Source of the DNA: Jiella endophytica
GTDB lineage: Bacteria > Pseudomonadota > Alphaproteobacteria > Rhizobiales > Rhizobiaceae
Assembly: GCF_004519335.1 (NCBI RefSeq)
Contig: NZ_SOZD01000002.1
Coordinates: 62,001-126,000, forward strand
Direction: 5' to 3'
Length of the DNA stretch: 64,000 bases
Both the position numbers and the translations under genes were made by a program. The notes beneath the pieces were generated by a model. It ran no database searches, was not told the DNA's origin, and saw nothing but the letters and a program-made list of their open reading frames with translations. Every line of letters begins with the position of its first letter. Position 1 is the first letter of the stretch. Shown in pieces: positions 45,916 through 55,470 of the stretch.

Positions 45916-47478
45916 ATGGACGCGGTCTTCTCCTTCCTCACCGTCTACACCCATCCCGAGCTCTTCGCCCTCGTCGCCGTCGGAACCTTCGCCGGCGTCT
46001 ATGTCGGCGCGATCCCCGGCCTCTCCGTCACGATGGCCGTGTCGATCCTGATCTCCTTCACCTTCTCCTGGGACGTCCTGCCGGCCATCGCGCTGATGAT
46101 CGGTATCTATATGGGCGGCGTGTATGGCGGCTCGCGCACGGCGATCCTCCTCAACATTCCCGGCGCCCCCTCGGCCATTGCCACCGCCCTCGATGGCTAT
46201 CCGATGGCAAAGCGCGGCCAGGCCGGCGAGGCGATCGGCATCACCACGGTGATGAGTTTCATCGGCGGATTCGTCGGCATCGCGGTGCTGGCCGTCGCGG
46301 CGCCCTTCGTCTCCGACTTCGCGCTGTCCTTCCAGCCGCGCGACTACATGCTGCTCGCCGTTCTCGGCCTCCTCCTCGTCGGCTCGCTCGCTGGCGAGTC
46401 ACTCGTCAAAGGCATTTTCTGCGGCGCCCTCGGTCTGATGCTCGGCACCGTCGGCATGGACCCCCTGACCTTCACCCAGCGCTTCACCTTCGACCTGCCG
46501 CTCTTGCAGTCGGGGATTTCCTTCATCGCCGTGATGATCGGTCTCTTCGGCGTCTCCGAGGCGCTGAGCCAGCTCCACGACGTCGACAAGCAGGCGGTGC
46601 GCCAGAAGATTTCGCGCATCGTGCCCTCCTGGGGCACGGTGACCAAGCACCTGCCTCTGTCGATGCAGACCTCGGCGCTGGGCGTTCTCATCGGCGCCCT
46701 GCCCGGCACCGGCGGCGACATCGCCGCTCTGATGGCCTACGACCACGCCAAGCGTGTCACCCGCAATCCAGAGCGCGAATTCGGCGACGGCGCGATCGAG
46801 GGGCTGGTCGCGCCGGAGACGGCCAACAACGCCGCCGTCGGCGGCGCTTTCATCCCCATGATGACCCTCGGCATACCCGGCGACGCCGTCACCGCCATCA
46901 TGATCGGCGCCCTGTTCATCCATGGTCTGAACCCCGGGCCGATGCTGATGGTGGAAAAGCCGGACATGTTCTGGTTCATCGTCGGCGGCCTGGTGCTGGC
47001 CAATTTCTGCATGCTGTTCTTCGGCCTCACCGGCATCAAGCTCTTCGTCAAGATCGTGGAGATGCCCCGGGCCGTGCTCGTGCCACTGATCATGCTGCTG
47101 TCGATCGTCGGCGCCTATGCGGTCAACAACTCGATCAGCGACGTCTACTGGATGCTCGGCTTCGGCGTCTTCGGCTACTTCCTGAAGCTCTACGGCTATC
47201 CGCTGGGTCCGATCATCCTCGGCGTGATCCTCTCGCGCCTGCTCGACGACAACTGGCGGCGCGCGATCCTGTCGGAACGCGGCAGCCTCGAAGGCTTCTT
47301 CATGGGCATCCTCACCAGCCCACTTTCGCTGGTGCTCTTCCTGTCGGTGATCTTCATCTTCGTCTCGCAGACGCCGCCCTGGAAGCGCTGGCGCAAGCGC
47401 CGCGAGGCGCTGCGGGCAAGGATCGACCCCGCCAAGCCCGCAAAAGTGACGACCAACAAAGGGGACCTGCCCCGATGA
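45916..47478 (+). CDS. Tripartite tricarboxylate transporter large membrane protein (TctA)
   Basis: 520 residues with about 11-12 membrane helices. Family motifs are GAIPGLSVTMAVSILISFTF, YMGGVYGGSRTAILLNIPGA, LPGTGGDIAALMAYDHAKR and VAPETANNAAVGGAFIPMMT followed by LGIPGDAVTAIMIGAL. It is the large permease of the cation-coupled TctCBA importer. Its end overlaps the shikimate dehydrogenase gene (ATGA at 47475), tying uptake to the catabolic enzymes. Confidence 0.95.
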   Translation: MDAVFSFLTVYTHPELFALVAVGTFAGVYVGAIPGLSVTMAVSILISFTFSWDVLPAIALMIGIYMGGVYGGSRTAILLNIPGAPSAIATALDGYPMAKRGQAGEAIGITTVMSFIGGFVGIAVLAVAAPFVSDFALSFQPRDYMLLAVLGLLLVGSLAGESLVKGIFCGALGLMLGTVGMDPLTFTQRFTFDLPLLQSGISFIAVMIGLFGVSEALSQLHDVDKQAVRQKISRIVPSWGTVTKHLPLSMQTSALGVLIGALPGTGGDIAALMAYDHAKRVTRNPEREFGDGAIEGLVAPETANNAAVGGAFIPMMTLGIPGDAVTAIMIGALFIHGLNPGPMLMVEKPDMFWFIVGGLVLANFCMLFFGLTGIKLFVKIVEMPRAVLVPLIMLLSIVGAYAVNNSISDVYWMLGFGVFGYFLKLYGYPLGPIILGVILSRLLDDNWRRAILSERGSLEGFFMGILTSPLSLVLFLSVIFIFVSQTPPWKRWRKRREALRARIDPAKPAKVTTNKGDLPR

Positions 47479-48338
47479 CGATCACCTCCGCGGCCCGCGG
47501 CACACCCGAGACCCTGACCCTCGGCCTGATCGGCGCCGGCATCGGCCTGTCGCGGACCCCGGCGATGCAGGAGGCCGAGGGCATGGCGCATGGCTACCGC
47601 ACCGTTTACCGCCTGTTCGATACCGGCCAGATGGCGAGCCCGCCGCCCCTCGGCGATCTCCTGAAGGCGATGGAGCTGACCGGCTATGCCGGGCTCAACA
47701 TCACCTATCCCTACAAGATCGCGGTGCTCGAACAGCTCGACGAGCTCGGCCCCGAGGCCGAGGCGCTCGGCGCCGTCAATACGATCGTCCTCCGGGGCGG
47801 CAGGCGGATTGGCTACAACACCGATCTCGGCGGCTTCGCGGACAGTTTTGCGAGGGAGATGGCGGGCGCGAAGCGGCGTCGGGTTCTCCAGATCGGGGCG
47901 GGCGGCGCGGGAATGGCCGTCGCCTTCGCCCTCCTCGACAACGGCGTCGAAGAGCTCTGCGTTTTCGACATCGATCGTTTGCGCGCAGAGAGCCTCGTCG
48001 CAATAGCCGCCCGGCGCTTTGGACCGGCCCGGCTGCGCCTCGTCCACGCCGTCGACGGCACATACGACGGCATCGTCAACGCCACGCCGATCGGCACCGA
48101 CAAGCGGCCAGGGACGCCCTACCCGCTCGAGCGCCTGACGCCGGAGATCTTCGTCGCCGACGTCAACTATTTCCCGCTCGAGACCGAGCTCGTGAAGGCC
48201 GCCAAGGCAAAGGGCTGCCTTGCCATGGGCGGCGCGGGAATGGCCGTCGGCCAGGCCGTGCGCTCTTTTCGCCACTTCACCGGCCTCGACGCCGATCCCG
48301 GGCGGATGATGGCGACGTTTCTGGCGCTGGGGACTTGA
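47475..48338 (+). CDS. Shikimate/quinate dehydrogenase (AroE/QsuD-like)
   Basis: 287 residues. The enzyme interconverts shikimate and 3-dehydroshikimate or oxidises quinate with NAD(P). The substrate site GAGIGLSRTPAMQEAEG is the catabolic variant found in corynebacterial QsuD-type proteins rather than the anabolic IGxPIxHSxSP of AroE. The catalytic Lys is in NITYPYKIAV and Asp in GYNTDLGGF. The Rossmann loop is IGAGGAGMAVAFAL. The next residues after the second beta strand are Asp (FDID), suggesting NAD preference. It overlaps tctA and is 95 bp before the dehydroshikimate dehydratase gene. Confidence 0.93.
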   Translation: MTITSAARGTPETLTLGLIGAGIGLSRTPAMQEAEGMAHGYRTVYRLFDTGQMASPPPLGDLLKAMELTGYAGLNITYPYKIAVLEQLDELGPEAEALGAVNTIVLRGGRRIGYNTDLGGFADSFAREMAGAKRRRVLQIGAGGAGMAVAFALLDNGVEELCVFDIDRLRAESLVAIAARRFGPARLRLVHAVDGTYDGIVNATPIGTDKRPGTPYPLERLTPEIFVADVNYFPLETELVKAAKAKGCLAMGGAGMAVGQAVRSFRHFTGLDADPGRMMATFLALGT

Positions 48339-48433
48339 GTGGTGCGGGGTATTGGCATGGTAGCGCCAAGGCACCCGGCAACGGAACGACACGCATCCCG
48401 AGCCCCGACCACCGCGACGTTAAGGAGCCCCGC

Positions 48434-50365
48434 ATGAAGACGGCGATTGCCACCGTGTCGATCTCGGGGGATCTGAAGGAAAAGCTCGCGGCGATCGCCG
48501 CCGCCGGCTTTTCCGGGGTCGAGATCTTCGAGAACGACTTTCTCGCCTTCGACGGCGGCCCGCGGGAGGTCGGCCAGATGGTCCGCGACCACGGGCTCGA
48601 GATCTCCCTCTACCAGCCCTTCCGCGACTTCGAGGGAATGCCCGAGCCGCAGCGCTCGCGCACCTTCGACCGGGCCGAGCGCAAGTTCGACGTGATGGCC
48701 GAACTCGGCACCGACCTCATGCTGGTCTGCTCCAACGTCTCGCCGATCAGCCTCGGCGGCATCGACCGGGCGGCCGCCGATTTTCGCGAGCTCGGCGAAC
48801 GGGCCGCAAGACGCGGCCTGAAGATCGGCTACGAGGCGCTTGCCTGGGGCCGCCATGTCAGCGACCACCGCGACGCCTGGGAGGTGGTGCGGCGGGCCGA
48901 CCATCCGGCTGTCGGTGTCATCCTCGATTCCTTCCACACGCTGGCGCGCGGCATCGACCCGGAGACGATCCGCTCGATCCCGGGCGATCGCATCGCCTTC
49001 ATCCAGCTTGCCGACGCGCCCAAGATCGACATGGACCTCCTCTACTGGAGCCGCCACTTCCGCAACATGCCGGGCGAAGGCGACCTCGACGTCCCCGCCT
49101 TCATGCGGGCGGTGATGGCGACCGGCTATCAGGGTGTCGTCTCCCTGGAGATCTTCAACGACCAGTTCCGCGGCGGCTCGCCGAAGTCGATCGCCGTCGA
49201 CGGTTATCGCTCCCTCGTCAACCTCATGGACGGCGTGCGGCGCCGGGAGCCGTCGATCGCCGTCGACCTGCCCGCCATGCCGGACAGGATCGCGGCGAAG
49301 GGGATCGAATTCGTCGAATTCACCGCCAACGAGACGGAGGCCGGCGAACTCGGCGGCCTGTTTGCGGCGATGGGTTTTCGCAAGGCCGGCCGGCACGTCT
49401 CCAAGGACGTTTCGCTATGGCGCCAGGGCGAGATCAACCTCGTCGTCAACACCGAGCGCGAGGGCTTCGCCCATGCCGCCTATCTCGTCCACGGAACCAG
49501 CGTCTGCGACATCGGGCTGAAGGTCGAGGATGCGACAGCGACGCTCGAGCGGGCGCGGGCGCTGAAGGCCGAGCCCTTCGAACAGCCGGTCGGGCCGGGC
49601 GAATTGAAGATCCCGGCGATCCGCGGCGTCGGTGCCGGGATCATGCATTTCCTCGACGACGAGAGCGAGTTGAGAAACGTCTGGGACATCGAGTTCCGGG
49701 TCGAAGAGTCAGACGATGCGTCGGAGACTCCTGCCGGGGAGCCGGCCGACGGCCCGCTTCCCGGCGCGGGCCTCACCCGCATCGACCACATCGCCCAGAC
49801 GATGAACTACGAGGAAATGCTCACCTGGACGCTGTTCTACACGGCGATCTTCGCCACCCGCCGCACGCCGATGGTCGACATCGTCGATCCCGGCGGTCTC
49901 ATCCGCAGCCAGGCGATCGAGACCGCGGACGGCTCGCTGCGCATCACCCTCAACGGCGCCGAGAACAGGAAGACGCTGGCCGGCCATTTCATCGCCGAAA
50001 GCTTCGGCTCCTCGGTCCAGCACCTCGCCTTTTCGACCGACGACATCTTCGCCACCGCGGAGCGGCTCAAGGCGCATGGTTTCGCGCCGCTGGCGATCAC
50101 CGCCAATTATTACGACGACCTCGAGGCACGCTTCGGCCTCGATCCGGATTTTGCCGACCGACTGAAGGCGGAAAACATCCTCTACGACCGCGACGGCGAC
50201 GGCGGCGAATATTTCCAGCTCTACAGCCCGAATTACGGCGAGGGCTTCTTCTTCGAGATCGTCGAGCGCCGCGGCGGCTATGACGGCTATGGCGCGGCGA
50301 ACGCCCAGTTCCGCATCGCCGCGCAGAAGCGCAGTCTGAGGCCGAAGGGCATGCCCCGCGGCTGA
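48434..50365 (+). CDS. quiC: 3-dehydroshikimate dehydratase fused to a HPPD-like VOC domain (QuiC type)
   Basis: 643 residues. The N-terminal TIM-barrel (about 1-275) is the catabolic 3-dehydroshikimate dehydratase, which makes protocatechuate. Metal ligands are plausible in KIGYEALAWGR, VGVILDSFHTLARG, IAFIQLADAP and VVSLEIFNDQFRGGSPK, with FRNMPGEGDLD in the active site. The C-terminal half is a two-repeat vicinal-oxygen-chelate region like 4-hydroxyphenylpyruvate dioxygenase, keeping the HHE triad in RIDHIAQTM, VQHLAFSTDD and FFFEIVERRGGYDGYG. The same fusion occurs in Pseudomonas QuiC1, where the second domain has no settled activity. TAAGGAG lies 6 nt before ATG 48434. Confidence 0.94.
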   Translation: MKTAIATVSISGDLKEKLAAIAAAGFSGVEIFENDFLAFDGGPREVGQMVRDHGLEISLYQPFRDFEGMPEPQRSRTFDRAERKFDVMAELGTDLMLVCSNVSPISLGGIDRAAADFRELGERAARRGLKIGYEALAWGRHVSDHRDAWEVVRRADHPAVGVILDSFHTLARGIDPETIRSIPGDRIAFIQLADAPKIDMDLLYWSRHFRNMPGEGDLDVPAFMRAVMATGYQGVVSLEIFNDQFRGGSPKSIAVDGYRSLVNLMDGVRRREPSIAVDLPAMPDRIAAKGIEFVEFTANETEAGELGGLFAAMGFRKAGRHVSKDVSLWRQGEINLVVNTEREGFAHAAYLVHGTSVCDIGLKVEDATATLERARALKAEPFEQPVGPGELKIPAIRGVGAGIMHFLDDESELRNVWDIEFRVEESDDASETPAGEPADGPLPGAGLTRIDHIAQTMNYEEMLTWTLFYTAIFATRRTPMVDIVDPGGLIRSQAIETADGSLRITLNGAENRKTLAGHFIAESFGSSVQHLAFSTDDIFATAERLKAHGFAPLAITANYYDDLEARFGLDPDFADRLKAENILYDRDGDGGEYFQLYSPNYGEGFFFEIVERRGGYDGYGAANAQFRIAAQKRSLRPKGMPRG

Positions 50366-50492
50366 GCCCTAGCCAGCAGAGCGAGGACCGGCGCCCGGCC
50401 TCAATCGTCGCCTGCCGGTTCGACATGGTGCTCGCCTTGCGCCATGACGAGCAGAGCGATAACGCCGGCAGAGCTGGAGGCGAGCGGGGCGC

Positions 50493-51392
50493 ATGGACAG
50501 GCTTCGGGAAATGGAGACGTTCGTCGTCGTCGTCGAGCGGCAGAGCTTCACCGACGCCGCGCGGCAGCTCAACGTGGCGCGTTCGACCGTCACCAAGATC
50601 GTCGCCGGGCTGGAAGCCCGGCTCGGGTTGAGGCTGCTGACGCGCTCGACCCATCACCTCTCGCCGACCGCCGCGGGGCAGATCTTCGCCGAGGAAGCCA
50701 GAACGATCCTCGAGCAGGTGGAACGGCTGCAGCACAAGATCGGCGAGGAGCAGACGGAGATCGCCGGCGAGATCCGTATCGGCTCGCCGCCCTCCTTCGG
50801 CTCCGTCCACCTTCTGCCGGCGCTGCAGCAGTTCCGCCGGCAATATCCCGGCGTCACCTTCGAGCTGCCGCTCGACGACGGCTCGATCAATCTCGTCAAG
50901 GAAGGGCTGGACCTTTCGATCCGCATCGCGCCGATCCTGAGGGACACGGCGCTGGTCGCTCGGCTGCTCGTCAAGGTGCCGCAGGTCCTCGTCGCATCGC
51001 CGGCCTATCTCGAGGTGCGTGGCACGCCGCAGTCGCCAGAGATGCTGGCCGAGCACAACTGCCTCGTCCACACGATCAAGTCGCCGGCCCGCGACTGGAG
51101 CTTCGACGACGGGGTCAGCGTGCGTGTGAGCGGAACCGTCGCCTCCAATCTCGGCGAGGTGCTGCGCGCCGCAGCGCTCTCCGGCGAAGGCATCTCCATC
51201 CATCCGACCTACATGGTCAGCAACGAGCTGAAATCCGGCGCGCTCGTCCGCGTCCTGCCGGACCACCGGCCGGAAGAGATGTCGATCTACGCGATCTATG
51301 CGGAACGGCGCTTTCGGCCGAAGCGGGTGCTGATCTTCCTCGACTTCCTGCGCGACTGGCTGCGTCGGCAGTCGGACTGGTTCATCGACTGA
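50493..51392 (+). CDS. LysR-family transcriptional regulator downstream of quiC
   Basis: 299 residues. The helix-turn-helix reads SFTDAARQLNVARSTVTKIV then AGLEARLGLRLLTRSTHHLS; the effector domain resembles the CrgA-like subgroup. It follows quiC at 127 bp in the same direction, so it may be co-transcribed or control adjoining genes. It ends convergent with the DUF192 gene. Its signal is unknown. Confidence 0.9.
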   Translation: MDRLREMETFVVVVERQSFTDAARQLNVARSTVTKIVAGLEARLGLRLLTRSTHHLSPTAAGQIFAEEARTILEQVERLQHKIGEEQTEIAGEIRIGSPPSFGSVHLLPALQQFRRQYPGVTFELPLDDGSINLVKEGLDLSIRIAPILRDTALVARLLVKVPQVLVASPAYLEVRGTPQSPEMLAEHNCLVHTIKSPARDWSFDDGVSVRVSGTVASNLGEVLRAAALSGEGISIHPTYMVSNELKSGALVRVLPDHRPEEMSIYAIYAERRFRPKRVLIFLDFLRDWLRRQSDWFID

Positions 51393-51539
51393 CGGGCCTG
51401 ACGGTCAGAGCCTTCTCCGCATGCCGACCCGCGAAGCCTTTCGCTGCGCCGATCCGATCGGCCGCGGCCGATCGAGGGCGGCGGGCAAGGCGCGTTCCGC
51501 CGCATCTCGGCGGGAAAACTTCCGCCCTTCGAATGCCGC

Positions 51540-52004
51540 TCACTCCGGCGGGATTGCGCTGTGTTCCAGCCGGTCGCCGATCGAGACGCCGTAGCGCGCC
51601 GCAGCGCCGCCGTTCAGCTCCAGCACGTAGCGCACCGGCTGGCCGGACGGGATGATGGCGAGCGACAGCGGCTGCGCATTGGTCTTGATCGTCACCACCT
51701 TTCCCTCCTCGTCCATGAACAGCATGTCGAGCGGGATCAGCGTGTTCTTCATCCACATGGCGACTTCGCGGGTCTCGTCGAAGCGGAAGAGCATGCCATG
51801 ATCCTTCGGCATCTCGGCCCGGTTCATCAGCCCGACCTCGCGCTCCTTCGGGGTCAGCGCCAGCTCCACCATGACCGTGTGGTCGCCGCTGCCGGTGTGG
51901 AGAACCGCTTTGGAGAGATCGCCCTCGGCCAAGGCGAAATAGCCGGCGGCAAGCATCGCGGTGACGGCGACGACGAGGCCGGCGAGAAGCTTTTTCAAAG
52001 GCAT
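51540..52004 (-). CDS. DUF192 family exported protein
   Basis: 154 residues with an N-terminal membrane/signal helix (KKLLAGLVVAVTAMLAAGYF, about 4-23). The DUF192 core is complete: VGLMNRAEMPKDHGMLFRFD, VAMWMKNTLIPLDMLFMD and VRYVLELNGGAAARYG. The family is widespread in proteobacteria and its function is unknown. It lies 204 bp downstream of a cold-shock-domain gene, a neighbourhood often seen in Rhizobiales. Confidence 0.92.
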   Translation of the reverse strand: MPLKKLLAGLVVAVTAMLAAGYFALAEGDLSKAVLHTGSGDHTVMVELALTPKEREVGLMNRAEMPKDHGMLFRFDETREVAMWMKNTLIPLDMLFMDEEGKVVTIKTNAQPLSLAIIPSGQPVRYVLELNGGAAARYGVSIGDRLEHSAIPPE

Positions 52005-52208
52005 CTGAGTTTCGTCACGCGGCGTCCCGCGCTCCCGATTGGCGTCAGGCCGGCTTTCGCCGCGAGATCTCTGCGGCCCGGTCCGGCGCGGGCGGACCAT
52101 GCAACGTTTTTTCCCGGGGCGCCAGAGAGTGTCGCTGCCGTCCGCGGTCACCGATATGGGAAGGCTCCGAGCGCAGGGGCGTGAGAGCCGCTGCGGGTCG
52201 GCGAGACC

Positions 52209-52784
52209 TCAGTGGAGCGCGGGACCGCCGCCGTCGGGGGTGTGGATCTCGGCGGCCATCAGCCCCTTGTCGCCATTGCCGAAGCGCACCAGCACCGACT
52301 GGCCGGGCCTCAGCTCCGACAGCCCGTAGCGGCGGAGCGTCTCCATATGGACGAAGATGTCGGCCGTCCCCTCGCCGCGGGTCAGGAAGCCATAGCCGCG
52401 GGTGCGGTTGAACCATTTGACGACGGCTGGAACGAGATCGCTGCTCGGCACGACGCTGACATGGGTGCGCGAGGGCGGCATCTGCGCCGGATGGACGGCG
52501 GTCGACTGGTCCATGGAGAGAATGCGGAACGCCTGCAGCCCCTTGTCGCCGCGCTGCACCTCGCAGACCAGCCGCGCCCCTTCGGGAGCCGCCGCGTAGC
52601 CGTCGCGTCTGAGGCAGGTCACATGCAGGAGAATGTCCGGCCCGTGGTCGTCGGGCACGATGAAGCCGAAGCCCTTCGAGGCGTCGAACCACTTGATGTA
52701 TCCCGAGACGACGCTGAGGCCGACGTCGCCGCTCGATAGCTGTTCACCGACGGTACGAATCCGTGTCGAGAGTCTGTCCGGCAT
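52209..52784 (-). CDS. Double cold-shock-domain protein
   Basis: 191 residues with two OB-fold cold-shock domains. The first (about 28-90) is [17 protein letters not shown] with ILLHVT; the second (about 118-185) is [17 protein letters not shown] with IFVHMETL. Both keep the RNP1 (KGFGFI/RGYGFL) and RNP2-like aromatic motifs for single-stranded nucleic acid binding, whereas single-domain CspA proteins have one of about 65-70 residues. A plausible promoter (GGCAAG at 52853-52858 and TTAGCA at 52830-52835 as read on plus) lies 46-74 bp upstream. It likely acts as RNA chaperone. Confidence 0.93.
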   Translation of the reverse strand: MPDRLSTRIRTVGEQLSSGDVGLSVVSGYIKWFDASKGFGFIVPDDHGPDILLHVTCLRRDGYAAAPEGARLVCEVQRGDKGLQAFRILSMDQSTAVHPAQMPPSRTHVSVVPSSDLVPAVVKWFNRTRGYGFLTRGEGTADIFVHMETLRRYGLSELRPGQSVLVRFGNGDKGLMAAEIHTPDGGGPALH

Positions 52785-53201
52785 TCGGGGGTTCCGCCTT
52801 TTACGCCAACCGAATCACGAGAATGAAACTTAGCATTAACTGTCCCATGTCGGGCAAGAGGCAGTAGAGGAAAATGGGATGTTTCGTGCCGAATTCCCGC
52901 ATCTTCCCCGGAATTTCCAAAATATGCTGCATTTGCGCAAGCAACGCCGGCTCATTTTGGCAAATTGATATGATTTACGAAACGTCATCAGGTGGCGCAG
53001 CTTTGGCGATGACATGGCCAGCCGGCAGCGGCACGACGTCGCGGCTGGCCTCACGTCTTCGTGGGAGGGCGTTCACTCGCAAGCAGCCGATCGTCCGATC
53101 GCCGGCGAGAAGCCCGGCGAGGGCCTTGGCGGAAGTCCGCCCGGCCCTAGACTTGCTGGGTCGCCGCCGGCCGCCCGGCGCGCAGAATTTTGGAGGCGAA
53201 C
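52785..53201. other. Intergenic region between the cold-shock gene and glyoxalase gene
   Basis: 417 bp with no credible gene. The left 200 bp are relatively AT-rich and should carry the cold-shock gene promoter and a long 5' leader; the right part leads to the glyoxalase gene. No repeat or hairpin terminator was recognised. Confidence 0.5.
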
Positions 53202-53642
53202 ATGCGCTATCTGCACACCATGGTCCGGATTGCCGACATCGACGAGTCCCTGGACTTTTATTGCAACAAGCTCGGCCTCGTCGAAACCCGGCGGATGGAC
53301 AGCGAACAGGGCCGCTACACGCTGATCTTCCTTGCAGCCCCTGCCGACATGCCGGAGGCGGCCGAGGCCAAGGCCCCGCTGATGGAACTCACCTATAACT
53401 GGGACCCCGAGGACTATTCCGGCGGTCGCAACTTCGGTCATCTCGCCTTCGAGGTCGACGACATCTACGACACCTGCCAGAAACTCATGGATGCCGGCGT
53501 GACGATCAACCGCCCGCCCCGCGACGGACGCATGGCTTTCGTAAAGTCGCCCGACGACATTTCCTTCGAACTTCTGCAGAAAGGCGATGCGAAGGAGCCT
53601 GCCGAACCTTGGAGTTCGATGCAGAACACCGGCAGCTGGTGA
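53202..53642 (+). CDS. gloA: Glyoxalase I (lactoylglutathione lyase)
   Basis: 146 residues, normal GloA length. It converts the methylglyoxal-glutathione adduct to lactoylglutathione. The metal ligands are visible: His5 ([10 protein letters not shown]), Glu in [13 protein letters not shown], His in [13 protein letters not shown] and Glu in [10 protein letters not shown]. The pattern and length agree with the bacterial, probably nickel-dependent class. ATG 53202 is chosen because TGGAGG lies 7 nt upstream. It is monocistronic as far as can be seen. Confidence 0.95.
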   Translation: MRYLHTMVRIADIDESLDFYCNKLGLVETRRMDSEQGRYTLIFLAAPADMPEAAEAKAPLMELTYNWDPEDYSGGRNFGHLAFEVDDIYDTCQKLMDAGVTINRPPRDGRMAFVKSPDDISFELLQKGDAKEPAEPWSSMQNTGSW

Positions 53643-53998
53643 AAATGACTCGCCTCAAACCCTAAAAAGTTGTAAACGTCCTTTCGCCACAATACGGCCA
53701 TAGAAGAAAATGGGTCGGTGTGCGGCCTCGACCGTCGGTCACATCCGGCGGCGCCTCGATGGGGATCGGGGCAGTCGCGCGCCATGGCACTTGCGGGGTC
53801 TCGAGTTTCCGCAAGGCCATGCGAACGACCTTCAACAGTCGAGCATCGGTGCGGTCGGACACGACCTCTCGAGGCTCATGGGGCGACAAGCGGGACACCG
53901 GGTTCGGTCGATAGGCTGACCCGGAAGAACAATCGGCGGAATGTCCGCCGGGGGGATGACGGGCCGGTCCGCGGCGCCGTCATGGAGAGGGGAAGACC
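53643..53998. other. Intergenic region before the M15-type lipoprotein gene
   Basis: 356 bp with no convincing gene. An A-rich patch near 53660-53710 may hold the promoter of the next gene. Several short overlapping open frames have neither ribosome-binding sites nor recognisable sequence. Confidence 0.5.
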
Positions 53999-55066
53999 TT
54001 GACGGCCATATCATCGGTCGCCACGGGCCGCGCGTTCGGTCGGGCGCTTGTTGCAGGTGCGCTCCTCGCAGCGCTCCCAATCGTCAGTTCCTGCGTCTCG
54101 GCAGTGGACGACACCTCCGCCTTCGGCTTTGCCACCGCTTCGAACAGCCAGCCGGCTGCCGCCGCTTCCGGCAGCGGCGATCCGGCGGCTGCCGCGAGCG
54201 AGGGCGCCACGACCAGTGCCGAGGAGATCGCAGCGGCCGCTGCTGCCAAGCCCGAAGTCGCGGACGACGCCTCTGCCGGGACAGCCGTCGCCGCCGCTTC
54301 TTCCGACAAGCCCGATGAAAAGGGGGCGAAGGTCGCCGGCGAGGCGGGATCGCTGCGCGACCGCATGACCACCGCGCGGGCCGCGGCCTTTGCCGGCGGA
54401 ACCGTCGCCGAGGGCGATGCGGTCGGTGAGCCGTCCGAGCGCAAGGTCGGCGAAAAGTCGCTGTTTGCCTCCCTCTTCGCCCGCGAAGCGGCAAAGACGC
54501 CGCTCGCCAATGCCGAGAAAGGCAAGAGCCGGCGCATCGTGCTGAAGCGCGACGAGCCGGTCGAGCAGGGCGGCGGCGGCATCGCCGATCTGCCAGGAGT
54601 CGATCCCTCCTCGCTGTTCGAGATCGGCCAGAAGGCCTCCGCCAACGAGGACGCCATCGACGACGTGATGTCGTCCTATCAGGTCGCATCGCTCGGCGGC
54701 TTCGCGCGGCTCGCGCCGAACGGCCTCAGCGTTGCCCGGGACGACGTCCAGACGTCGTGCTTCCCGGCCGATCTCGTCGGACAGATCCGCGCCATCGAGC
54801 GCCGCTTCGGCGCCAAGGCCGTCATCACCTCCGGCTATCGCAGCCCGGCCCACAATGCCCGCGTCAACGGCGCCCGGCGCTCCCAGCACATGGGCTGCAA
54901 GGCGGCGGACCTGATCGTGCCCGGCGCCAATCCGATGAAGGTCGCGGCCTTCGTGCGCGCCTTGCCCGGCCGTGGCGGCGTCGGCACCTATTGTCACACC
55001 CAGGCGATCCACATCGACGTCGGGCCGAAGCGCGACTGGAACTGGCGCTGCCGCCGGCGCCAGTAG
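53999..55066 (+). CDS. Putative lipoprotein with C-terminal D-Ala-D-Ala carboxypeptidase (peptidase M15_3) domain
   Basis: 355 residues. A signal sequence ends in IVSSC, a plausible lipobox with Cys32. Residues about 40-215 are a low-complexity Ala/Ser/Glu-rich linker, and the catalytic domain occupies about 240-350. Zinc ligands are recognisable in SQHMGCKAADL (SxHxxGxAxD type) and in AIHIDVGPKRDWNW, with YRSPAHN upstream. It would act on peptidoglycan in the periplasm, tethered to a membrane. The start is TTG 53999, preceded by GAGAGGGGA; no ATG is better placed. The downstream neighbour is tRNA-Glu. Confidence 0.83.
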   Translation: MTAISSVATGRAFGRALVAGALLAALPIVSSCVSAVDDTSAFGFATASNSQPAAAASGSGDPAAAASEGATTSAEEIAAAAAAKPEVADDASAGTAVAAASSDKPDEKGAKVAGEAGSLRDRMTTARAAAFAGGTVAEGDAVGEPSERKVGEKSLFASLFAREAAKTPLANAEKGKSRRIVLKRDEPVEQGGGGIADLPGVDPSSLFEIGQKASANEDAIDDVMSSYQVASLGGFARLAPNGLSVARDDVQTSCFPADLVGQIRAIERRFGAKAVITSGYRSPAHNARVNGARRSQHMGCKAADLIVPGANPMKVAAFVRALPGRGGVGTYCHTQAIHIDVGPKRDWNWRCRRRQ

Positions 55067-55116
55067 GCGCTTCGGCGCATTGCCTCGCGGCGCGCCGAAA
55101 AACCGCAGCCGGTCGC

Positions 55117-55145
55117 TTGCGGTCACGGAGAATCATCCGTATACA
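55117..55145 (+). promoter_or_regulatory. Promoter of tRNA-Glu
   Basis: TTGCGG (55117-55122), a 17-bp spacer and TATACA (55140-55145) lie 10 bp before the tRNA, giving a transcript starting close to the mature 5' end. Confidence 0.65.
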
Positions 55146-55155
55146 GCGCCTCGCT

Positions 55156-55230
55156 GCGCCCATCGTCTATCGGTTAGGACGCCACCCTTTCACGGTGGAG
55201 AGAGGGGTTCGATTCCCCTTGGGCGTACCA
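55156..55230 (+). tRNA. tRNA-Glu (anticodon TTC)
   Basis: A 75-nt cloverleaf with encoded CCA. The acceptor stem is GCGCCCA/TGGGCGT, the anticodon loop CTTTCAC gives TTC, and the T loop is TTCGATT. Confidence 0.96.
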
Positions 55231-55411
55231 TTTCAAAGCCCTTTCCGCAGTCTGCCCCTGACCCTGGCTTCGCAGCGATCGCTCCGGGCTGGCCTCTGGG
55301 CTGAACAGCACTTCGGGCGCTTCTCGTAAGTGTAGAATGGTCCGTTCTCCGCCGCGCCTTCCGGCTGACGCCTCCTACAGCATCCCCTCACCCGAAACTC
55401 TTGGCCACACG

Positions 55412-55442
55412 AAAAACCCGGGCAGATCGCTCCGCCCGGGCT
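55412..55442 (-). terminator. Rho-independent terminator of katE
   Basis: On the minus strand AGCCCGGGC, a short inner stem-loop and GCCCGGGTTTTT form a GC-rich hairpin with a T-tract, about 29 bp after the catalase stop codon. Confidence 0.85.
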
Positions 55443-55470
55443 GGCTGCAGGTGCATTGTCCGCAAAGGCC

